A DNA stretch of 64,000 nucleotides from Eukaryota sp. TZLM1-RC (taxonomy: Eukaryota > Metamonada: BaSk clade), in contig JAUPSS010000003.1 in the NCBI GenBank assembly GCA_040285825.1, positions 2,418,001-2,482,000 on the forward strand, read 5' to 3'. The notes beneath the pieces are model-generated. The model made no database searches, had not been told where the DNA came from, and saw only the letters and a program-made list of their open reading frames with translations. The position numbers and the translations under genes were made by a program. Positions 1-9,777 of the stretch are shown here, one piece after another; position 1 is the stretch's first letter; each line of letters begins with the position of its first letter.

Positions 1-1205
1 CAAGAGAAGTGTCTGAACTAAGAAGGCAACTTGAGGAACGTTCTCGTCCTCCTGCCACTCCTCAATCCATTAGCAGAGAAAACCGGAACCTCCCTCTCGA
101 TCAGAGATATGGTAACCCCCTCCACGAGTGGGACCGATTCAGAGCTGCTGCTCAAGTCAACCCTCGTAGGATTGCCTCCTGTGTTACTCCAGAGTGCTTG
201 GCCGCTCTGAGAGCTCAAGGCAGGTTTTCGTCTATGTCTGATAGTATCTCAGCTATCGACAACATTAATGAGGAGCAAATATGGGAATCAATTTTACACC
301 TCAGCCAGTATAGTACATTAGAAACGGCGAGGAATCAGTTATATAGAGTCCAGATGAATTGGAATATTCAGGACTTTAGGAATCGCTGGGGCGACTTCAC
401 TGTGAGCTTAATGAGAACAGTTTCACGAAGTACTGCCATTTCTGACGTCAGGGCAAGCGACCGTGCCTTGTATGGTCAACATTTCCTACAGCGCATTCAA
501 AACTGGGAAATTGCAACCCATATGATTGATTCTGTTGGTATTCAGGCCATCAGCGACAATCTGAGAACTGTATGGTCCACACCCAATGTTTGGCAACACC
601 ATACATTAGAACAATTTGCTGACATCCTGGCTGCTGAATACATGAGTTGGTGTTCAGCAAGATCCTATGATGAGCAAAGGGCCAACATCAGTGACAGCTA
701 TCAACAACATATGGGTCACTATGTTAGAGTAAACCCAAAGGACGAGAAACGAATAGGCAAATTTAAGCCTGCGGGTTCCAGCGTCGCCCCTGCTCAACTT
801 AACAAAAGGAGCAAGTCGCAAATTAAGAAAAAAAAAGGTAAAGCTGGTCTCTGTAGATTCTGTGGTATTCCAGGCCACACTATTAACGAATGTCCCGACC
901 CTGATTGCCAGCGATCCAAGCAATGGCGAGATGCCAACCCAGATGCAGTTCAAGCATATTTGGCAAGAGGTAGTAGTAGTAGTAGTAGAGGCAGAGGTAG
1001 ACGTAGAGGAAGAGGCAAGGGCCCTTCCAGCAGTAATAAACGTTCACATAAATATCCACTGTTTACTATAGAGCAAGATAGCTCTCCAACAAGTAATACA
1101 CCAAAGCAACGTTCAAACAAATGTTCATTGTTTACTATAGAGCAAGACAGCTCTCCAACATGTAAAACACCAAACATAAAACAAACCTCAGTCTCCAACC
1201 AGTAG
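1..1205 (+). pseudogene. gag: Gag (capsid/nucleocapsid) of gypsy-type element, 5' end outside window
   Basis: The frame is open to the window edge and ends at TAG 1203-1205. The first two thirds look like an alpha-helical retrotransposon capsid (conserved Trp residues, many charged residues). A zinc knuckle of the CX2CX4HX4C type (CRFCGIPGHTINEC) lies near residue 285. It is followed by a serine run encoded by an AGT microsatellite (about 969-990) and an Arg/Gly-rich stretch (RGRGRRRGRGKG), both typical of nucleic-acid-binding nucleocapsid. The C-terminus carries a 69-nt tandem duplication (around 1057 and 1126) that repeats the peptide LFTIEQDSSPT. The downstream protease frame is the same frame as gag, so the two may once have been joined or read through the TAG. 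Confidence 0.85.
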
Positions 1206-1226
1206 ATTAAGTGTTTAACTAATCCT

Positions 1227-2114
1227 TTGACTACCCGGAATCTCAAAACAGCTACAACGATAGAAACACCAAATAAACCCTGTTTCAATCATGAGTTCGA
1301 CTCGAACCCAGTCTCAGAGTCCCACAGCGATATCTTCATGGTTCGCACCTCAGATGTCGCACGCAAAAATTTAAAATTGAAATTTTCAATAAATAACTGC
1401 GAAACAGAAGGGATCATCGACACTGGAGCTTCGATATCAGTCATCACTGTTGATTTAGCAGAGAGATGCAACATGGTTAAGACTAACCATTGCATAAACT
1501 TTAAGTCTGCAAACAACATCATGTCAAAGTCTTTAGGATCAGCAGAAGGCACACTGAGCTTCAGACTCGGTAGTGTAACCCAACTAGTTCATGTGAAACA
1601 TAGCTTGGCCATCATTCCTGGCAACAATATGTTGCTAATTGGTAGAGACCTGTTGCATCACCTAGGCTTATTGAACGATGAAGGCCTCTTCATCAAGATG
1701 GATGAGGAACATCGTACATTACTTCTGCCTGAGGCTGAATTCGACCATCGAATCTCCCAAGTCTCAGATGTCGTCAACGTCCCCAGACGTTGGTTGGAGC
1801 ACATACAGTCTTTTGGTTGTACTGATAACCTCGACTGTGATAACGACAAGAAGACCTTACTTCTAACCTTGAAAGAGTTCGAAGAGACATTCACCCTTAA
1901 GCCGCATGCTGATGGGATTGACTGTCCTCCAATGGAGATCAACTTTCATGATGAAAGTATTCGAGTCAGACGACCCCCTCGTAGGTTAAACCCCGAGAAG
2001 CAGAAAGTCCCCGAACAGATCTTCGATGAACTCGTCGAGTTTGGATTTTCTGTACCATCGAACCATGAGTTCAGCTTTCCAGTATGTCTTGTGGTATACC
2101 CTGATCATCGTTAG
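1227..2114 (+). pseudogene. pol: Aspartic protease and start of reverse transcriptase (gypsy pol, part 1)
   Basis: It contains the retropepsin active-site motif (GIIDTGASISVI) about 60 residues in, followed by an IGRDLL segment that fits the flap/C-terminal part of retroviral-like proteases. The end carries the linker leading into the reverse transcriptase fingers (PPRRLNPEK...). The frame stops at TAG 2112-2114, but homologous coding sequence continues in the same frame for about 25 nt (an LTGDYS-like segment) before a frameshift near 2140. The stop is therefore a lesion within pol, not a natural end. No methionine is needed if this part was made as a Gag-Pol fusion. Confidence 0.85.
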
Positions 2115-2143
2115 CCTCGCCTTACTGGTGATTACAGCGCAAG

Positions 2144-3937
2144 GACGGAGTCAACGCCAACACTGTTCCCGTTGAACCTAATCTCCCCAGAATATCCGAT
2201 GTGCTAGTCTTCCTTTCAGAAGCCAATTTCATCGGTACCCTTGACCTCCCCAAAGCCTTTTGGCAACTGAAAATTGCAGAAAAGGACTGGGAGAAGACTG
2301 CCTTAAGCATCCCTGGCAAAAGTATCATGTTTAAACGTGCTGCTTTCGGCCTCAAGAACGTTCCTGCAGTTTCTCAGAACGTTATGGCAGACATCTTCTC
2401 TGGAGACGGTGTATTCATCTATATAGATGACATTGTTATAGTAAATAGAACTTTCAACGAGTTCCTCGGACGTCTAAGACGTGTCCTTGAGATGGCTCGA
2501 ACCCGTAGAGTTAGCCTTGGACTGCCCAAGTGCCATTTTGTGTCCTCTAGACACCCAATAAAGATCCTTGGTAGCAGATTCCAACACAAAACCAGGAGCA
2601 TAGATCCTACACGCACAGAGTCTTTACTGAATCTTCCCAGACCTAAGACTGTGAAAGACGCCCGTAGCCTTATCGGCTCAGTCAACTTCATTAGGGAATG
2701 GCTTCCCCAGGTAACCAAGCATGTTGCCCCGATCATCAAATTAACACATGGCAAACCACGTCGCTTGCAGTGGAAAGACACTCACGACTACCATCTAGCC
2801 GAAATCAAACGTCTGATCGCGGAGCATATGCCTCTAAACATACCTCCGGTGGATAACCAAGTATTTATCAGTTGCGATGCCTCCGATATAGCAGTTGGCG
2901 GTGTGATTTGGGAACAAATAGAACCCACTAAGGACCCTGGTACTTCCTTATTCAATAGGAAATGTAGACCAATCAGCTTCTTCAGCAGATTGTTGACTAG
3001 CTCCCAGCAGAACTGGCCCACGGTACAGAAAAAGCTTTATGCTATTCTTCTCATGCTTACCGAAAGTGGCTTCGAGAACTACCTCAAAGGAAGGCGCCTG
3101 ATCATTTTCACAGATCACCAAAACCTTACTTACATGCTTACCGCTCCGAACAAAAACAGAATAGTCAGAAGGTGGCTTCCCATCTTTTCTGAGTTCCTAT
3201 TTGACATCGTTCATACAAAAGGGGAAGAGAACCATTGGGCAGACATGCTAATTAGGATAGTAACGCCCCAAGACAATCATACCATCAACCATTTGGTACA
3301 TTCTAATGACCAAGAGTTTCACCCTATCTACTACACAAATAGGATTGATGAAACTGAGTCAGAGAGATGCTTCGTTGAAGATCTCCATACATTCGAGAAG
3401 GTGCTTATCCTTCAAGATAAATGCTCCAATGACCTTCCACTCTTCCAGCCATCACATCATTCCCTCATCAGGTCCATTCAAATCAGGTCCGAACAAAGGC
3501 GAGCCCTCGCTAACCAGGACACCTCGTTTAACAACTGTACTTTGGATAGTCGTCTAGATCTTTATCTAACTCCAGAGCACAAGATCGTGATTCCTCAATC
3601 ACTGGTTAAGGATACGCTTAACCTCCTACATGGACTCCCACAAGATGGCCACCCGAGTAAGGCAGAAAGTCTCCTCAGACTCAAGAACAGTGACTACTGG
3701 TGGCCTAACATGCTTTCTGACATGACCAAGCACGTCCAGGAATGCCCCTCCTGTCAGAAGACAGCAGCAGTCCCCAAACTGCATGTCCCTACAACTGGTT
3801 CCTTGTGGGCTGACAGACCATTTGCAAGAGTTAACGTCGACGTCATTGGTCCTCTTCCAGAAGATCAAGACGGCCACAGATACATTCTTGTATTTGTGGA
3901 TAGCTTCACGAGGTTCACTATTATAGTTTTCTCTTAA
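2144..3937 (+). pseudogene. pol: Reverse transcriptase - RNase H - integrase N-terminus (gypsy pol, part 2)
   Basis: Reverse transcriptase motifs are in order: LDLPKAFWQL (motif A region), AAFGLKNVPA (motif B) and the catalytic YIDDIVI (motif C, about 2419-2440). RNase H follows, with SCDASDIAVGGVIW, the FTDHQNLTYM motif and a conserved trailing segment (GEENHWADML). The integrase zinc-binding region is next, with a His-His pair (LHGLPQDGHPS) and CPSC, then the first catalytic Asp of the core (NVDVIGPLP) and VDSFTRF. The frame breaks at the TAA ending at 3937, inside the integrase core; the remaining core follows in another frame. The open frame starts downstream of a TGA at 2129-2131, so no real start codon is expected here. 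Confidence 0.92.
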
Positions 3938-4964
3938 AGAACTCAACGCCAACCTTACTGCTGACGCTCTCATATGGAAGGTATGTGCGATATTCGGGAT
4001 CCCGTTCATAGTTCATAGTGACAACGGTCCTGAGTTCTCTAAAGCTGTCTTCGACGCTCTATGTGAGTTTTTGGGCATAGAGGTCTCAAAGTCCGTCCCT
4101 CACTTCTCTCAGTTCAACGGTTTAGTCGAACGCCGTCACCGTGACATTTTGCAGAATTTGAGGAAGCTGCTCGTAGATTTTAACGCCTACGATGCATGGT
4201 CAGAGTACATACCCTATGTACTATTGTTAATCAACTCATCCAAGAGTTCGATTACAGGTTACTCTCCATACGAGCTCATGTTTGGTTCAGATTTTAGCCC
4301 CAGAGCTGGCCCCGGCAAAATCATAGAGACCCTCGAAAGCTCAACGTCTGAGTCAACATACATCAAGGACATTCAATCTAAATTTGCTAGATTGAAGAAG
4401 AAACAGGAGGAAGCAGAGCTCCGTCAAGCTTCCAAGGCTCCTCCTCGTGATTCCCAAATCGAAGCCAACCCTTTTTCTCCTGGCCAATTGGTCAAAAAAG
4501 CTTCGTCTTCCACTGCTAAGTTACATGGTAATTACAAAGGACCATTCTTAGTTATTGACACACCCTCTACCTCCACAGCTGACATCAAGAATCTGTGTAC
4601 TGGTATGGTTGTTAAAGCCAGTGTGAAGCACATCCAACCTTGGCATTCTAGTTTACCAGTAGATGATGAATTTCACTCCTGGGTTGCTGCTGGCGATGCA
4701 GAAGAGCACGTGATACAGAAAGTCCTCAGTCAGGATGGTGATTACTGTCAAGTCCAATGGCCTGGCAATCATATTACCACTGAGCTGGTTTCGACTGTTC
4801 AAAACACCTCTGCCTATAAAGAATTCTCCAAGTCTATTTCTAATACTCGCTCTCGTCCTTCACGCCGTAAACGTCGTTCCGATAATATTAACAATAATGT
4901 TAATCCAACTCATATCAGGCCTCGACGCTCGAAAAGAAGAAAGGGCAGTGTTAGCCTTGGATAA
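3938..4964 (+). pseudogene. pol: Integrase core C-terminal half with chromodomain-like tail (gypsy pol, part 3)
   Basis: The second and third catalytic residues of the DD-E triad are visible: HSDNGPEF near 4016 and the glutamate in NGLVERRHRD near 4123. Downstream is a C-terminal domain with a GPFLV segment (SH3-like beta fold typical of gypsy integrases). A stretch near 4700-4810 (EEHVIQKVLSQDG...CQVQWPG) resembles a chromodomain, as in chromoviruses. The C-terminus is very basic (RPRRSKRRKG). The stop codon at 4962-4964 lies 14-16 nt inside the 3' LTR, so the coding region and LTR overlap. Confidence 0.85.
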
Positions 4965-5099
4965 TATTTATGATAGTTTATTCATAGTTTATTAATAGTT
5001 ATTGTTTTATTGCGCCCATGCGCTTAAGTTAAGGGAAATCCTCATTCCCTTGTAATAAATTACTCTACTTTTCATATAAGGTCATGTCCCGTCATAACA
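4949..5099 (+). repeat. 3' LTR of the gypsy-type element (151 bp)
   Basis: It starts TGTTA directly after the purine-rich tract GAAAAGAAGAAAGGGCAG (4931-4948) and ends TAACA, giving the short terminal inversion and TG...CA ends expected of an LTR. It contains an AATAAA-type polyadenylation signal near 5053. The length is short for a gypsy LTR. The boundaries rest on these signals alone because the 5' LTR is not in the window. Confidence 0.7.
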
Positions 5100-5700
5100 C
5101 CCGCAGATCATCATTAAACAAAATTTAAAGTGCACTCAAAGCTATCCAGATTTCTTCATTGACCAAATTCTTCTTCACCACTAACATTATGCTATATCTT
5201 CTAATTCAATTTCACTATTGTCAATAAGTCCACTGTTTTCACGTAAGTTAGCTCTGGGACACAAACCAACACCTACATTCTTCCAGAAAGTGGCCAGCTG
5301 CTCTATACAAGTTTCCTGACAAGGCGTTGATACATTTGCGGTAGATGAGGCTGATTCTTTCACAACAATAGACAATAGTATTCGTTTAGTCAGAAACTCA
5401 ACAAAAACAAAGATTCTTTTTTTTTGACTACTTTTTGTTCAAATCAAATTTTGTGAACAAAATCATGAAATTCATGACTCAAGCACCACATTCTCAAAAT
5501 CTGCCCCCTTATTTCAAAACAACTCATCACCAAATATTCAGAAAATTTCTCAAAAGAAGAGAGTGAATCAAACATTCATTTCACCATTCCCTTAAAAGTA
5601 AATAATACAATGCTGTTTTGTCAGTTTACTCGATTGAAAATTCTTCCAGTTCTTTCCTTTACAACTACATCAAAATTCTCGAGAAAAGCCATAGCAGCCT
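5100..5700. other. Degenerate spacer with short ORF remnants
   Basis: On the minus strand this continues, with many stops, from the C-terminal tail of the adjoining LINE fragment (FKG segment near 5600). A 62-codon minus-strand ORF at 5187-5375 ends in EIELEDIA, loosely like the DIE-ending C-terminus of the LINE family, but its body is not recognisable. No functional gene is supported. Confidence 0.5.
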
Positions 5701-6011
5701 TACCTAAAGATCCAAGCAAGGAAAAACAAAGGGACAAAAATTATATTGGGCATGAGAATATTCATTTACAGGGGAAATGGGTTTCGCGTATTTAGCAATT
5801 TTGTATTTTTCGCCAGCAAGAAGAAGATTATTGACATCTGAGTTAATGAAATGTTCGTTAGAAGAAAGACAAGGTTCTATGGACATGGCATTTAAAATAG
5901 TAAAACTACCATATAAGCCGGGAACAACCAAATCACCACTTGTCAGACCCATAAAAAGCTCTGTTGTAGCGCGTACCACTAAAATTGGGGTCATCATGAA
6001 TTATTTTATGC
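5560..6011 (-). mobile_element. LINE 3' fragment (restriction-like endonuclease and C-terminal tail), degenerate
   Basis: Read on the minus strand, 5997-5704 has an endonuclease segment (GDLVVPGLYG...EKYKIAKY) that aligns position for position with the RADL...DG...K.K.Y region of the better preserved LINE at 18240-18430. After one frameshift near 5710 it continues as GSLGKAAMAFLENF...VKERTGRIF, the conserved C-terminal tail seen in five other copies in this window. Several stops and shifts show it is dead. It abuts, in opposite orientation, another LINE fragment starting near 6012. Confidence 0.65.
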
Positions 6012-6714
6012 AATTACAAAAGAATTGTATGAAAAGTTGAACACAGTTGAGGAAAAAATTGATCATATGATGACTTTGGATTTACAAAAACACATCAAAT
6101 TAACTTTTATAAGACTGTGTTTTAGTTCCAACTTGAATCATATATTTCGATCTACAAATCCTCTTATCACTAGGCCTTTGGCCCAGAAATTCAATGAATT
6201 ACGTGCAAAAGTCTTGTTACACTTACTAGGATCTAACATATTCCAAATTCCAGACCATGCTTATCTTAGTCCACATTATGGCGGTTTACGTTTGGACGAA
6301 GGCTCCTAGTCTTACTTCGTGTGTTTTTATTGGTGGATGCAGAAGAGCAATTTTTGAGTTTTTTGGAAGATTTGACGATTGAGAAGATTTATGAATGTCA
6401 ACGCAAAATTCACTGTTTTTGCATCAAATGAAGAAATTTCCAAAATTGATGTAGAAAAATGGAGTCGATGCTATCCCCAATCATTCAATGGCAATATTCC
6501 AGAAAAGAATTTTTTAAATTTAAAAAAACGCTCTTCGAACATCACACAAACGATTGACTGGAAATTACGAAAATGATCTTTATGATAATATATGCAGTTC
6601 GACTGTTTAAAAACAAGATCTTCACTCATTGATATTAGAAAAGGGTGTTTCTGAAAACAAGTCATCTGATTTTTCACTTTTTGTAACCATTGTGCCACGA
6701 AGATTTGAATTGTC

Positions 6715-6809
6715 TGTTGGCGCCCTAAGGCTAATATGTTTTGATGAGAAAATAAATCACCTTTTCCTCATTCTCTTTATCTCAACCACTTTTGCAACCT
6801 AAGGCAACA
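6715..6809 (+). repeat. Left LTR of TRIM (95 bp)
   Basis: TG...CA-bounded copy with short terminal inversion (TGTTG/CAACA) and an AATAAA signal near 6751. It pairs with 8077-8171. Confidence 0.85.
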
Positions 6810-8076
6810 ATAATTATTGGCCATTTAGGTTATAGGTATACCACTTTGATAACACACAGCTTTTCTACAGAGGATATCTTTAGCAGATATCATGTCAGTC
6901 CTTTTCAGCCAAAACACTGACACCGTTAAAACTAACATGCAGGAACATAACAGGTATGCAATAAGCATACAAACAGTAGTAGTAGGAAAAGTAGTAGAGA
7001 ATAGTAAAACGAAAACTCGGGCTCGAGACCACCCTCCGCCCCTCCTCAAAGAAAAACGATGGAAACAGGCACGGAACCACCTCCCGCCTCTTCCAAATCC
7101 AACCAAATGCCACAAAAGGTTTCAGGAACGGGACCACACCCCTCCTCACCAAAAACGCAAATGTTTGTTCAAGTCCTGAAACTTCGACAGTCCTTCAAGG
7201 ATATGAAAAACTTCAGTCCATTTTAGACGAACTGGATGACGAAGAGAAAGAACTTCGCCAACAAATCGTGAAGGATGCGGAGGCTCATCTCGAACCTACA
7301 GATTACTGTTTGTTTGAGCAGCTCCCTCCTTTATGGAAGCAAATTCCAAAGACAGGAAGATAACTCCAGTGATGAATTCTAGAAACTCCTAACAAGGACA
7401 CGGAGCCTTACCTCGAATCAATGGACTTTTATTCATTCGAGCAGCTCCGTTCCTTACGAAGCCAAACACGAGAAAAGTCGACCAAGTTCGAGGTTACGAG
7501 TAGAAACTCCACCTCCACTATTATTGTACTACAATGCAAAGATACGAATCCTTGCTTCTCTGATATTTTTAGTCGTAAAGCCCGTACTTTAACAACAAAA
7601 GACGCCACCTTCAGGTCTCTGAGGTTTGTTACTTTGTTTACTGTTGTTGTTAATCCAACATAGACCCTGCATAATCATCAACGAATCCATTCTTCGATTC
7701 CATGATACCTTTTCTAAACGACACTAGCACGTTCTTCGTTTACGAAAAAGGGAAAAAGCAGAGCTTCTTTAAGTAACGATTAAAACATTCACAACAAAGT
7801 ATTCAAACACACAGATCTTGGAACGAGGCCCTTTTCAGTTATTGCTTACTACCTTATTCTAACATTATTGTAGGAGTTATTGTACATCAATTGTCGATCT
7901 TAAAAATGTGAAACCCAGTGTTTGTGTGAATCCCAATCACTACAAAGATAATTGTAAACAATAGCAAACATTAGAATTTAGTAGTTAGTTTTAGTATTTA
8001 TAGTTATTTAGTTATCTGTTATAGTTTTGTTTCATACTCATATAAGCTGATTTATTTTGAAAAAGGGAAGAATCAG

Positions 8077-8171
8077 TGTTGGCGCCCTAAGGCTTATGTG
8101 TTATGATTAGAAAATAAATCACCTTTTCCTCATTCTCTTTATCTCAACCACTTTTGCAACCTAAGGCAACA
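8077..8171 (+). repeat. Right LTR of TRIM (95 bp)
   Basis: Near-identical to 6715-6809, with differences clustered in the 25 bases after the GGC. It is preceded directly by a purine tract. Confidence 0.85.
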
Positions 8172-8390
8172 TGTGTGCTAATACTGAAGCGTTTGTAACA
8201 AAATTGACATTATATTTGAATATCCCCATTAATCAATTATTATCATCGGTTCCTCAATCGAATAAGAGAACCTTAAGCTAGACAGCAAGCAGATCCATAT
8301 TTTGTAAAGGAAATATTGGTTCAATGATAGTCGTCCCATTAGTTATGAACTAGTTCAATTGAGTGTGCATGTTCAATAAATATCAATTTG

Positions 8391-8579
8391 TCCTTAAACA
8401 TAGATCTCGTAAAAAAATGAATTTCACTTTTTTGTTAAATGATGTTGTTTTTTTGCATTTTCAAGTCTACTCCAACAATGATTTCTAAAGCTCTTTTAGC
8501 TATTGGTGTAGAATATGAACGAAAAGCTTTGAGTTATTTTAGTACCAGTGATGCTTGTTTGAAGGATATTGAATACTAG
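8391..8579 (+). mobile_element. LINE C-terminal tail fragment ending in DIE-Y-stop
   Basis: The plus strand reads through NFTFLLNDVVF, a frameshift near 8475, then ISKALLAIGVEYERKAL and ...ACLKDIEY before TAG 8577-8579. It aligns with the tail at 20346-20572 (NFNFWHNKIVFGILKAIP...LTKALLQLGIEYENRAL...CIEDIEF). It is therefore the right-hand remainder of a LINE into which, or beside which, the 6012-8390 copy was placed. Confidence 0.65.
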
Positions 8580-8599
8580 ACAGAATTTTAGTTCAATAG

Positions 8600-9600
8600 A
8601 AATAGTAAAGGAAAAAAATTAGCTAATTTAAGGTATTTTGTAAAGAAGTATCAACAATAATTGACAGAAAAAGCCGCTTCTGCAAATTTTTGAGTGGATG
8701 TTTGTGATAGTTATGCCTCTTGCTTAATCAATCAAGTACCAAAAATTTATAGTTAACTTCAAAATGACCCCTGCTTTTCTTTATCTATGTGTCTTCGATT
8801 TTTAATTTGGCCTGATAATCTTCTCCATAGTTTTATTTGTCAATGTGGAAAGACTGTCTCTCCAACCCATTTATTTAATTTATTTAATTGTAATCGCTTC
8901 ATTACTTCTAGATCAAAAATGCATAATGCAGTCCGTGATCAGCACTATTGTATGTTTAAGCCCTATTTAATTTAAGAAACTTTACTTACAATTTTGGCTG
9001 ATGAAGCTGACAGAAATCCTTATGGTAATATCCGCGGTGATCTGCCAGTTCCCGGTCTTCATGGAGCAATGATCAATATTGGAGTCAGATCTACTGATGT
9101 ATCAAACAGCTCAAATGAAAAACAGGCACCATCGTATAATTCACCCTTGTGCAGAGCTGAAGAAACAAATGTTATCAAGTATGCTTGTTAGCTAAGGCTA
9201 AACCCAACCTTCCCGTTTTGGAAAGTATGACGTGATGCATCGTCTTAAATTCATTTAGTTTATATTGTATGTTGATTTTCTTATTCCGTTTCATAAACAT
9301 CTGTTCTATTTAGTTTATGATTAATTGTGCACTGAAGCCAACATGCTGAAAAATCAATAATCAGAATTCCAATTCACATACTCAATACCTTCTTTGTCCT
9401 CTTGGTTTTTCTTTATTTGGAACCTTGAGTAAAACTGCGTTTTCTTTTATACACCATAGTTTTCTATTGTCAAAAAAAGAATTGGAGGAATATTTGACCG
9501 TACCTTTTGGCTAAATAGAATCGTATTTTCTATGTTTAAAGCAATTCAGAGTCTTATTTCTATTGTTCCGAAACAGGAACAAACAGAGATTGTAATTGGT
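8600..9600 (+). mobile_element. LINE 3' fragment: zinc knuckle, endonuclease and tail
   Basis: It follows the protein order of the copy at 17700-18500: a SCLINQVPKIY segment near 8735, the zinc knuckle (ICQCGKTVSPTHLFNLFNC) near 8840, AVRDQ, then an endonuclease-like stretch (RGDLPVPGLHG) at 9035. The conserved tail follows (CPLGFSLFGTLSKTAFSFI near 9395; FWLNRIVF near 9505). Stops and frame changes are frequent. It runs to within about 180 bp of the start codon of the surface-protein gene at 9778 and so forms that gene's upstream region. Confidence 0.65.
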
Positions 9601-9777
9601 GGTTCAACATTTGAACCCGTGAATTCACAATATTTTGCAGCAAAACCTATTCACTACAAAATCTTGAAACATTGTTTTAATCAAAGAATGTTAAGTGCAA
9701 ATTCAGAAAATGTTTTGAAAGAGATATCATGGGGATTACAATCAAATGACCTCAAATTTTTCATAGTACCTTCCCAT

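Larger units (their letters stand above)
1..5099 (+). mobile_element. Ty3/gypsy-type LTR retrotransposon, 3' portion (5' end outside window)
   Basis: The order Gag - protease - reverse transcriptase - RNase H - integrase is that of Metaviridae-type (Ty3/gypsy) elements; integrase follows RNase H, which excludes the Ty1/copia order. A purine-rich tract at 4931-4948 immediately precedes a TG...CA-bounded 3' LTR (4949-5099). The gag frame is still open at base 1, so the 5' LTR and primer-binding site lie outside. Gag, protease and the start of pol are in one frame, interrupted by TAG codons at 1203-1205 and 2112-2114; the frame then shifts near 2140 and again near 3937. This copy is therefore probably dead, although the domain motifs are well preserved, which suggests a fairly recent insertion. 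Confidence 0.93.
6715..8171 (+). mobile_element. TRIM-like non-autonomous LTR retrotransposon (1457 bp)
   Basis: Two direct 95-bp repeats at 6715-6809 and 8077-8171 differ at only a few positions, begin TGTTGGCGCCCTAAGG and end CCTAAGGCAACA. A purine tract, GAAAAAGGGAAGAATCAG (8059-8076), lies directly before the right LTR, which fixes plus orientation. The 1267-bp interior has no protease, polymerase or integrase. It has only short ORFs and an imperfect internal repeat of a FEQL-containing peptide (around 7293 and 7414), possibly a gag remnant. The flanks are TGTC on the left and TGTG on the right. The undisturbed LINE copy near 19280 has a single TGTG there, so a 4-bp target duplication with one later mutation is inferred. 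Confidence 0.82.
6012..8390 (+). mobile_element. LINE fragment (C-subfamily), 5'-truncated, split by a TRIM element
   Basis: From about 6012 the plus strand encodes the thumb region after the reverse transcriptase palm (ITKELYEKLNTVEEKID..., HIFRSTNPLITRPLAQKFNELRAKVL), closely matching the copy at 18505-20333. Coding similarity runs to 6714, is interrupted by the LTR-bounded element at 6715-8171, and resumes at 8172 within the same sentence of homology (around ...GATTTG.ATTGT / GTGTGC...). It then skips to the 3' end (GACAGCAAGC..., CCCATTAG, AATAAATA near 8378). Frameshifts near 6300-6380 and the missing RT catalytic motifs show it is a dead, 5'-truncated copy. Confidence 0.75.

Noticed and set aside
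5187-5375. 62-codon minus-strand ORF as a gene
   Set aside because: Its acidic end vaguely resembles the LINE C-terminus, but no start context, neighbours or recognisable domain support it.
9532-9777. 82-residue in-frame N-terminal extension of surface paralogue 1
   Set aside because: It is the tail of a LINE (FWLNRIVF just upstream, then MFKAIQ...). Paralogue 2 lacks it, and the ATG at 9778 gives a proper signal peptide.
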